Assembly (NCBI GenBank): GCA_023262965.1
Contig: JALQXX010000031.1
Span: 1-16,382, forward strand
Direction: 5' to 3'
Origin: Candidatus Marinamargulisbacteria bacterium
GTDB lineage: Bacteria; Margulisbacteria; Marinamargulisbacteria; UBA817
DNA length: 16,382 nt
Below, in pieces: positions 6,834 through 12,477 of the stretch. The notes under the pieces are model-generated. The model was not told the origin of the DNA. It worked only from the letters and a program-made list of their open reading frames with translations, and made no database searches. A program made the translations under genes and the position numbers. The stretch's first letter is position 1; each line of letters opens with the position of its first letter.

Positions 6834-7973
6834 CTAAACGTTACTGTCCTCTGTGTTTATACAAAATTGACCGTCTTTGTAGACCAAATCATCATCCAAA
6901 TAAATAGCCGATTTGGTATTGAATTGGGTAATAAAATCGTGATGAATACCGGATTGATTGGTCCCACCCGTTTCGGGATAGGAGGCCCCAACAGCCATAT
7001 GAATGGTGCCGCCAATTTTTTCATCAAAGAGCGTATTAAGGGTTGCCCGTTGAATGGCATGATTGGTACCCACGGCAATTTCACCCAAGCGATTGGCACC
7101 ATCGATAGCGAACAAGCGCTCCAATAATGCCTGGCCGGTATCGGATTGCCACTGTGTCACCACCCCATCTTGCATTGTGAGGGTTAGGTTTTGAATAACC
7201 TCGCCAAATAGTAGCGATGGATGGGTGAATGTAATGGTTCCATTGACGGAATTCTCTATGGGGGAGGTAAAAATCTCACCCGATGGCATATTGCGTTTAC
7301 CGTCAGAGTTAATCCAGCGTCGACCGGCGATGCCACACGAAATGGCCACATGAGGGGCCTCAAATCGAATGGTCTTCCCACGATTGAACCGATCCACATA
7401 AGCCGCCTGCCGTCGGGACAGTTCCCGCCACTGTTGCGCAGGATCTGCATCGGTTAAAAAACATGCTTGAGCCACAAAATGGGCGTATTCATTTAGGGAC
7501 ATGGCGGCCGCCTGAGCCAAGGCTACGGTGGGGTAATTGCAAATAACCCAATGCAAATCGCCCGACTGACCACGTTTCATGGTGAGGGATTTTATGGATT
7601 TACGCGAGGCTTGGGCCATGGCAATACGATCGTCGGGAACAGCGGCCAGTTCGAATAATTCAAAGGGTGCCCGTATGGTAATTAATTTGGTAATTGTGCG
7701 TGAGATATAGTCATCTATGGGCGATACGGTTTGGAGCACATTGTCTGTTGCGTAATTGTACCACTGCTGTCTTTCGCCATGTATGGCAATATCCCATTCG
7801 CAATGAGCGCCTCTGAGCAAAATGTGTTTTTGGCAAGCCAGTAAAAGGGGTTCGGCCAAATAGGTGGAGCGCAACAAAACACGATCATTTTTTTGGATAT
7901 TGCAGCAATAATCCACAAGGAGTGTGGCATAAGCATCAATTATAGTGGATGGAAGAACTGAAAAAGAATTCAT
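6834..7973 (-). CDS. M29-family metallo-aminopeptidase
   Basis: This is a 379-aa peptidase of family M29 (aminopeptidase T / AmpS type), a two-metal cytosolic exopeptidase. All expected metal ligands can be matched by spacing: E233 in MPSGEIFTSP, E298 in RLGEIAVG, H325 in GGTIHMAVG, Y332 seven residues later, and H344 and D346 in IHHD. The N-terminal part (1-130) is less conserved, as usual in the family. Cleavage preference cannot be read from sequence. The ATG at 7973 is preceded by a -10-like TACAAC with a 6-nt gap, so it appears to be a separate leaderless transcript, although purC lies only 54 nt upstream on the same strand. The stop codon sits inside an 8-bp inverted repeat. Confidence 0.88.
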   Translation of the reverse strand: MNSFSVLPSTIIDAYATLLVDYCCNIQKNDRVLLRSTYLAEPLLLACQKHILLRGAHCEWDIAIHGERQQWYNYATDNVLQTVSPIDDYISRTITKLITIRAPFELFELAAVPDDRIAMAQASRKSIKSLTMKRGQSGDLHWVICNYPTVALAQAAAMSLNEYAHFVAQACFLTDADPAQQWRELSRRQAAYVDRFNRGKTIRFEAPHVAISCGIAGRRWINSDGKRNMPSGEIFTSPIENSVNGTITFTHPSLLFGEVIQNLTLTMQDGVVTQWQSDTGQALLERLFAIDGANRLGEIAVGTNHAIQRATLNTLFDEKIGGTIHMAVGASYPETGGTNQSGIHHDFITQFNTKSAIYLDDDLVYKDGQFCINTEDSNV

Positions 7974-7979
7974 ATTAAC

Positions 7980-8008
7980 GTTGTATCAAAAGGTTACCGA
8001 TGTAACAA
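7980..8008 (-). promoter_or_regulatory. putative leaderless promoter of the M29 gene
   Basis: On the minus strand TTGTTA (8008-8003), a 17-bp spacer and TACAAC (7985-7980) precede the ATG at 7973 by 6 nt. There is no Shine-Dalgarno sequence. Each hexamer matches consensus at 4 of 6 positions. Confidence 0.45.
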
Positions 8009-8016
8009 GATACTTT

Positions 8017-8042
8017 AAAAAAGATTGTCACGCACCGTGTGA
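8017..8042 (-). terminator. weak candidate intrinsic terminator after purC
   Basis: On the minus strand a short hairpin (TCAC/GTGA plus one inner C-G pair, 8042-8028) overlaps the purC stop, and a run of six T follows 5 nt later (8022-8017). The stem is short, so this is tentative. Confidence 0.25.
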
Positions 8043-8921
8043 GGGACCGGCCAGACGCTGGTAAATGGCCTCATACTGAGCCGCTGTTTTGGCAATAATC
8101 GAATCGGGAAGGGACGGAATGGGTGATTGGTGATCCCAGTGGGTTGATGAAATATAATCGCGAATAATTTGCTTATCAAAACTGGGGGGGGATTGGCCCA
8201 ATTGCACCTGATCTTTCGGCCAAAACCGTGACGAATCGGGGGTCAGCACTTCATCAATCACAATAATGGCGTCATCCAATAAACCAAATTCAAATTTGGT
8301 ATCGGCAATAATAATTCCACGATCCAATGCATATGCCGCAGCTTGATTATAAATGGCCAAACTTATTGCCTCTAGTTGTTGGGTACGCTCTTTACCAATA
8401 CGATCGGCCATATTGGCAATAGTAATATTTTCATCATGGCCATCAAACGATTTGGATGCGGGGGTAAACAGCGGGGTTTCAAGCTGTTGGGCCAAGGAAA
8501 GGCCTTTGGGCAATGTATGACCGCATACGTGACCGGTGCGTTGATAATCCTGCCACCCGGACCCACTTAGATACCCACGAACGACACATTCAATGGGAAT
8601 TAATTTGGTTTTTTTAACCAGCATACTACGTCCGGCCATAATGGCATGATAGGGCCGTGTTTCTTTAGGGAAATCAGCCACATCGGTTGAAATAAGATGA
8701 TGGGCATAGGGCAGCCAACCAAACCAAAAGGCGCTCATCTTTGTTAGCAAATGCCCTTTATTTGGAATACCTGAATCAATAATTTCATCGAAAGCTGAAA
8801 CACGATCTGAAGAAACAATCAATAGATTATCCCCAAAATCAAACACATCACGAACTTTTCCACGTCTATACAGAGATAATGACGGAAAATCAAAACGCGT
8901 ATGAGCTATAGTTTGTGTCAT
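8028..8921 (-). CDS. purC: phosphoribosylaminoimidazole-succinocarboxamide synthase
   Basis: SAICAR synthetase joins CAIR and aspartate with ATP in de novo purine synthesis. The product is 297 aa, the longer bacterial/yeast Ade1-like form. Motifs in order are GKVRDV (21-26), SSDRVSAFD (37-45), VRGYLSGSGW (114-123), TPASK then GHDEN (153-165), ADTKFEFG (206-213), DEVLTPDSSRFWP (223-235) and SFDKQ (247-251). A C8 run encodes the Ser-Pro-Pro near residues 244-246. The ATG at 8921 lies 6 nt after a strong -10, so the mRNA should be leaderless. No other pur genes are in the window; it is divergent from the 9029 orphan. Confidence 0.97.
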   Translation of the reverse strand: MTQTIAHTRFDFPSLSLYRRGKVRDVFDFGDNLLIVSSDRVSAFDEIIDSGIPNKGHLLTKMSAFWFGWLPYAHHLISTDVADFPKETRPYHAIMAGRSMLVKKTKLIPIECVVRGYLSGSGWQDYQRTGHVCGHTLPKGLSLAQQLETPLFTPASKSFDGHDENITIANMADRIGKERTQQLEAISLAIYNQAAAYALDRGIIIADTKFEFGLLDDAIIVIDEVLTPDSSRFWPKDQVQLGQSPPSFDKQIIRDYISSTHWDHQSPIPSLPDSIIAKTAAQYEAIYQRLAGPSHGA

Positions 8922-8927
8922 AATATT

Positions 8928-8956
8928 AGTATAAAATTATTTTGAGAGCATGTCCA
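8928..8956 (-). promoter_or_regulatory. leaderless sigma-70-like promoter of purC
   Basis: On the minus strand TGGACA (8956-8951, 5 of 6), a 17-bp spacer and TATACT (8933-8928, 5 of 6) are followed by AATATT and then the ATG at 8921. This is the best promoter in the window. Transcription should start on the A of ATG, leaving no leader and no Shine-Dalgarno sequence. Confidence 0.7.
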
Positions 8957-9028
8957 TAGCAATACGACCCCCTTGCAACGGCAAAAAAATCATTGCATTT
9001 ATAAAAATAATTATATAAATTTAGTATA

Positions 9029-9439
9029 GTGAAGTTATTTATTTATTGTTTAAAAAAAGATTGGCGGATTCGGACTTTTTGCGATACGCATTCGAGTAAT
9101 GTGTATGCGACAGATATTCGCGATATTGTGAACACGGTGGACCCGAATTATGCGGTTGGGCTATTGTCGTATCATTGGACGAACACGTGGGTCATTGAGT
9201 TTATGCGTCGTCATTCCATATTAATTCCGATCTTCATTATTGGGGATAAATGCTGTGAGGTCGTGGGAAGTAATGGGTGGATGCATCCGAACGCATTAAC
9301 GTATGAGGCATTGGCATTGCGGATTCAATCGCATCCGCAGGAGCATATTTGGAAATATGTATTTGAGCGAGACAAGCAAAAGCGATTGGCCCATCAACAA
9401 GATAAATTGGGATACAAAAATGGCATCGATCACCCGTAA
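9029..9439 (+). CDS. orphan 136-aa protein, possible degenerate receiver-like fold
   Basis: I do not recognise this protein. It is 136 aa if the GTG at 9029 is the start; the next in-frame candidate is a GTG 24 codons later. The middle alternates hydrophobic strands and helices: AVGLLSY (about 42-48), a helix with EFMRRHS, IPIFIIGDK (about 66-74), and a helix around LTYEALALRI. This resembles a response-regulator receiver or Rossmann-like layout, but no clear acidic pocket or phosphoacceptor Asp is visible. The C-terminal 30 residues are Lys/Gln/His-rich and probably helical. AT-rich TATAAA (9014-9019) and TATAGT (9025-9030) boxes precede it, but no Shine-Dalgarno sequence. It is the only plus-strand gene besides ruvCA and is divergent from purC. 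It ends in a short hairpin over the stop codon. Confidence 0.6.
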   Translation: MKLFIYCLKKDWRIRTFCDTHSSNVYATDIRDIVNTVDPNYAVGLLSYHWTNTWVIEFMRRHSILIPIFIIGDKCCEVVGSNGWMHPNALTYEALALRIQSHPQEHIWKYVFERDKQKRLAHQQDKLGYKNGIDHP

Positions 9440-9631
9440 CACGGTGGGAGTGGATGGGTGAGTAAGTGTGGCAATGTTGGGAAGGGGATAATTGTCAGGA
9501 GCTGAGTGAGACACTCATTATACGCGCTGGGTAAGGGGGGGGAGGGAATTTTTCAAATAGCTAGGCACGTGGGTTGTGAGAACCGTAGTTTACTCTAGTA
9601 AATGAGGATCGGAGCAAGCCACTTAACGCAG
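9440..9631. other. intergenic region between orphan and symporter, mostly fold-back structure
   Basis: No coding region is supported here. It contains a palindrome TGAGTG-AGA-CACTCA (9503-9517) and the left arm and loop of a large inverted repeat (9535-9655). A possible plus-strand promoter is TTGTCA (9492-9497), 18 bp, then CATTAT (9516-9521), with the palindrome lying in its spacer. On the minus strand the same bases read TATAAT (9522-9517), but without a usable -35. Confidence 0.5.
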
Positions 9632-9655
9632 CTAGTTGGAAAATTCCCCCCCCCC
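9535..9655. repeat. long imperfect inverted repeat (fold-back), about 120 nt
   Basis: The left arm is a G8 run, A, GGG, AATTTTTCAA and TAGCT (9535-9562). It pairs with the right arm AGCTA..TTGGAAAATT and a C10 run (9630-9655), with about 23 of 26 aligned positions matching. Nested inside are GTGGGTTG (9569-9576) with CAAGCCAC (9615-9622), and TTTAC (9589-9593) with GTAAA (9598-9602) around a TCTA loop. The right arm is also the last codons and the stop of the symporter gene, so its mRNA would end in this rod. It could be a strong 3' structure, an independent small RNA or a MITE-like fold-back element. Confidence 0.7.
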
Positions 9656-10849
9656 ATCCTCGAAAGCGTTTTTGCCACACCACCTGGTTACAACCCCCGC
9701 CGCTGCAGTATTGCTCCACAAATTCACGGAGGTGCGGCACATATCGAGGAGCCGATCCACACCCATAATAATTCCGGTGCCTTCAATCGGTATCCCTACT
9801 GCACTCAGAATCATAGCTAAGGTAATAATTCCGGCACTGGGAACAGCGGCAGCCCCAATCGATGCAAAAATAGCAATCACCACAATGGTCACCAATGACG
9901 TAAATGGCAACGCAACACCATATATTTCCGCAATAAACACCGTTGCAACACATTGAAACAACGCTGTACCGTCCATATTAATGGTAATCCCTAGTGGCAA
10001 CACAAAACTCGCAACCTTATTGGGTATTTTCAATTTTTTTTGCACATCCGTCATTAAAATCGGCAAAGCTGCAGCGGAACTCGCCGTTGTAAACCCCGTC
10101 ATTAACGATGGAAATACATCTCTTGCCACGGCTATTGGCGAACACCGAACAAAAAATAGTAAGATCGCCGGAATAACAATCCCCGCATAAATGACTAACC
10201 CCAACAGAACCACTCCCATATATTTAATCAATGGAATAATCGCTGCGGCCCCCGTTGTAACAATCAATTGCCCCACCAAACCAAAAATGCCCACCGGTGA
10301 AAATGCGATCACCCAACGGGTCACCACCATCATAAAATCATTAACTCCCTCAAAAAATTCATCCAAAGGAAACGTTATGTGATTCCCAAATGATACAATC
10401 AATATCCCAATCAATATCGACACAATAATCAAAAACAACATGTTCTGCCCGGACATAAACCCTACAAAATCCGACGGAATAATTTGAGCGATCATCTCGG
10501 AAATTGACATCGGCGATTGTACGGCCGAATCCGCTGCCGCATGCATCACAAATCCATTGCCAGGCTCTATAACTAACGCCAACGTTAACCCCAATACCGC
10601 CGCGATTGTCGTTGTTATTAAAAAATAAATGAGGGTTTTTCCCCCCATTTGACGCAACATCGATACACTCCCCAAACTAATAATTCCCGTAATTAACGAT
10701 GAAAAAACCAAGGGCACAACCAAATACTTTAAGGTTGTAATAAATGCTTTTCCAAGAAATGCGTACACATGATTATAGTCTGGCGCAAAAACACCCGCCA
10801 ATACGCCCAAAATAGCCCCTAAAATAATTGTGTTTTGTACATTTTTCAT
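9632..10849 (-). CDS. dicarboxylate/amino acid:cation symporter (DAACS family)
   Basis: This is a 405-aa secondary transporter of the GltP/GltPh/DctA family, driving dicarboxylate or acidic amino acid uptake with H+ or Na+. It has the family layout of six scaffold helices, hairpin 1 with TTASSAAALP (254-263), the unwound TM7 motif NMDGT (291-295), hairpin 2 with VPSAGIITL (336-344), and TM8 with D365, D369, R372, T373 and N376. R372 corresponds to the GltPh arginine that binds the acidic side chain, so an aspartate/glutamate-like substrate is plausible. The residue matching GltPh D405 (a Na+ ligand) is Asn (N380), as in DctA, hinting at proton coupling; this is inference. A G10 tract encodes Gly-Gly-Gly near the C-terminus. 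The ATG lies 7 nt after a -10-like box. Confidence 0.92.
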   Translation of the reverse strand: MKNVQNTIILGAILGVLAGVFAPDYNHVYAFLGKAFITTLKYLVVPLVFSSLITGIISLGSVSMLRQMGGKTLIYFLITTTIAAVLGLTLALVIEPGNGFVMHAAADSAVQSPMSISEMIAQIIPSDFVGFMSGQNMLFLIIVSILIGILIVSFGNHITFPLDEFFEGVNDFMMVVTRWVIAFSPVGIFGLVGQLIVTTGAAAIIPLIKYMGVVLLGLVIYAGIVIPAILLFFVRCSPIAVARDVFPSLMTGFTTASSAAALPILMTDVQKKLKIPNKVASFVLPLGITINMDGTALFQCVATVFIAEIYGVALPFTSLVTIVVIAIFASIGAAAVPSAGIITLAMILSAVGIPIEGTGIIMGVDRLLDMCRTSVNLWSNTAAAGVVTRWCGKNAFEDGGGEFSN

Positions 10850-10856
10850 AGGAGCC

Positions 10857-10885
10857 AGTTTATCCTAAAACCTATCGGGAATCAA
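10857..10885 (-). promoter_or_regulatory. putative leaderless promoter of the DAACS symporter
   Basis: On the minus strand TTGATT (10885-10880), a 17-bp spacer and TAAACT (10862-10857) precede the ATG at 10849 by 7 nt. The -35 lies inside the last codons of the DUF151 gene, so the symporter can be expressed separately from the translation operon. Confidence 0.45.
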
Positions 10886-11366
10886 AGTATTTCGAAAAAT
10901 CCTCTGGCTTTATATTATCAATAAAACTGTTGAATTTCTCGGTCTCTTTTTCATCTTTTTCCGCGTTTACCATTTTAGCCGTCATCATAACGGACTCCGA
11001 TACAAAAATAGGGGATTGAACACGGACAGCTACGGCAATAGCGTCTGATGGACGAGCGTCAATACGAATTTTTTTCTTTGTATCTTCTTGCACCAAATCA
11101 ATGATCGCATAAAATGTATTGTCATTAATTTCGTTGATGATAATACGTTCGAAAGTCGCATTAAAGTTCTCGGCAAATGTAATCAATAGGTCGTGAGTCA
11201 TTGGACGCGGCGGTTTAAAATCCTGCAATTCCATTGCAATCGCGGCCGCTTCAAACATACCAATCCAAATGGGTAAAAAGTTCCGCTCCTCAGCATCCCT
11301 CAATAATACAATTGGAGACATGTTTTTGGGATCAAATCCCAGCCCCCCTAAGTGCATTTCAATCAT
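10872..11366 (-). CDS. bifunctional nuclease family protein (DUF151)
   Basis: This is a 164-aa protein of the BFN/DUF151 family, whose plant and Thermotoga members have been described as nucleases or structural homologues of them. Conserved segments are LPIWIGMFEAAAIA (about 30-43), RPMTHDLL (53-60) and the diagnostic IDARPSDAIAVAVR (100-113). Residues beyond about 130 are charged and probably helical (KDEKETEKF). The UVR-like extension of some homologues is absent. I chose the ATG at 11366 because it gives the family's MIEMHLGGLGFDP opening and has AAGGGG 6 nt upstream. An ATG at 11438 would overlap rplT by 62 nt. It is the last gene of the thrS-infC-rpmI-rplT operon, starting 10 nt after rplT. 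Its cellular role here is not known. Confidence 0.9.
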   Translation of the reverse strand: MIEMHLGGLGFDPKNMSPIVLLRDAEERNFLPIWIGMFEAAAIAMELQDFKPPRPMTHDLLITFAENFNATFERIIINEINDNTFYAIIDLVQEDTKKKIRIDARPSDAIAVAVRVQSPIFVSESVMMTAKMVNAEKDEKETEKFNSFIDNIKPEDFSKYFDSR

Positions 11367-11376
11367 ACGAGACCCC

Positions 11377-11724
11377 TTATGATCGAACCAACGCAACCAA
11401 TTCCTGAAACGCCTCCGGTGATTTAATTGCAATTTCACTGATCATTTTTCGGTTCAATTTGATCTCTTTTTTGCTTAGTAGATGTATGAATGTGGAATAA
11501 TTTAAATCCGATCCAAATAGTGCCCCATTGATACGCGCAATCCACAATCGACGAAAATCACGCTTGCGCCGACGTCGGTCCCGATACTGGTACGACAGCG
11601 CTCGATATACCGCCGGCTTTGCCTGACGAAACAGTACCGATAACGATGCCCGAAAACCCTTCGCTAACCCTAATATTTTTTTGCGCCGCTTTCTGGCAAC
11701 ATTTCCTCTTTTTACACGAGACAT
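11377..11724 (-). CDS. rplT: 50S ribosomal protein L20
   Basis: Primary 23S rRNA-binding protein needed early in large-subunit assembly; 115 aa, normal length. The N-terminus [20 protein letters not shown] and the segment [20 protein letters not shown] (about 48-67) are diagnostic. A good Shine-Dalgarno AAGGAG lies 5 nt upstream of the ATG. It follows rpmI by 15 nt. In E. coli L20 represses its own operon through RNA structures around rpmI; no equivalent structure could be confirmed by eye here. Confidence 0.98.
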   Translation of the reverse strand: MSRVKRGNVARKRRKKILGLAKGFRASLSVLFRQAKPAVYRALSYQYRDRRRRKRDFRRLWIARINGALFGSDLNYSTFIHLLSKKEIKLNRKMISEIAIKSPEAFQELVALVRS

Positions 11725-11739
11725 ATAAACTCCTTTCTA

Positions 11740-11943
11740 CTATAACCCCGGCAACAACACACGAAGATTGTCTTTACTCGCTGATGAGACCTCAACATCG
11801 CCGCGCTTACCAATTTTGGTTCGGGCAGACCGATGCGACAATAAGTGGCGCATACCGGTTTTTCGACGCATAATCTTACCGCTACCGGTTATCTTAAATC
11901 GTTTTTTTGCTGAACTGTTTGTTTTTTGTTTAAATTTTTTCAT
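11740..11943 (-). CDS. rpmI: 50S ribosomal protein L35
   Basis: Small basic large-subunit protein, 67 aa, matching family length. Recognised from [20 protein letters not shown], the [14 protein letters not shown] stretch and the C-terminal LRVLLPGL. The N-terminus is slightly longer than the usual MPKMKTHKSAAKRF form. It starts 15 nt after the infC stop with only a modest purine-rich leader (GGAAAC), and is followed 15 nt later by rplT, in the canonical infC-rpmI-rplT order. Confidence 0.97.
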   Translation of the reverse strand: MKKFKQKTNSSAKKRFKITGSGKIMRRKTGMRHLLSHRSARTKIGKRGDVEVSSASKDNLRVLLPGL

Positions 11944-11958
11944 AATGTTTCCGTGTCC

Positions 11959-12465
11959 TTATTTCGGATTAATAATAAAATATAATGCCCGGTGCCCTTG
12001 TGTCAATGGGGTTGTTACATCACCGTAGGTTTTTATATCCTCTTTATACCGGTCCAATAAATCTCTACCAATATCCATGTGGGCCATCTCACGCCCTTTA
12101 AAAAATACCGATATCTTAATCAAATACCCTTTCTGCAAAAATTTAATCCCCCCTTTTAAACGCACCTGATAATCATGATCTGAAATCTTGGGGGTTAATT
12201 TCAATTCTTTAATCACCTGAGCCTTGGTATTTTTTTTGGCGATTCGCTCTTTCTTTTGTTGCTGATACCGAAATTGGCCAAAGTCCACAATTTTGCATAC
12301 CGGCGGATCCGCTTGATCCGATACCAACAATAGATCCATTTTCTGATCCTTCGCCATTGAAATGGCTTTATCAATGGGGAGCACACCCAGTTGACTGCCT
12401 TCAGCTGTGATAATTCGCACTTCTTTAGCTTTAATATTATGATTTTTAATGTATTTTTTTATGAT
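11959..12465 (-). CDS. infC: translation initiation factor IF-3 with non-canonical start
   Basis: IF-3 binds the 30S subunit, prevents 50S joining and checks the start codon and initiator tRNA. Conserved parts are KEVRIITAEGSQLGVLPIDKA, DPPVCKIVDFGQFRYQQQKK, and the C-terminal domain with VFFKGREMAH. The first ordinary start codon (GTG at 12420) would cut off the family's N-terminal (N/E)xxIKAKEVR segment, which is encoded upstream as NHNIKAKE. Reading back in frame leads to ATC at 12465 or ATA at 12462, with AGGAGG 6 or 9 nt before them, giving 168 or 167 aa. ATC overlaps the thrS stop by 1 nt (TAATC), mirroring the TAATG junctions elsewhere. Rare starts (ATT in E. coli) are the known basis of IF-3 autoregulation. 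Confidence 0.93.
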   Translation of the reverse strand: MIKKYIKNHNIKAKEVRIITAEGSQLGVLPIDKAISMAKDQKMDLLLVSDQADPPVCKIVDFGQFRYQQQKKERIAKKNTKAQVIKELKLTPKISDHDYQVRLKGGIKFLQKGYLIKISVFFKGREMAHMDIGRDLLDRYKEDIKTYGDVTTPLTQGHRALYFIINPK

Positions 12466-12477
12466 TAGAGTCCTCCT
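12463..12477 (-). promoter_or_regulatory. infC ribosome binding site with ATC/ATA start
   Basis: On the minus strand AGGAGG (12477-12472) is followed after 6 nt by ATC (12465-12463) and directly by ATA (12462-12460). Neither is an elongator-favoured start, and no ATG, GTG or TTG lies at a workable distance. This is the signature of start-codon discrimination autoregulation by IF-3. Confidence 0.8.

Noticed and set aside
8184-8191. C8 run in purC as a phase-variation switch
   Set aside because: Purine synthesis is rarely phase-variable, and similar G/C runs occur across this window, for example in lpxD, so composition is a simpler explanation.
9517-9522. Perfect TATAAT on the minus strand
   Set aside because: There is no usable -35 (the position falls in the C-rich run) and it would only read into the antisense of the 9029 gene.
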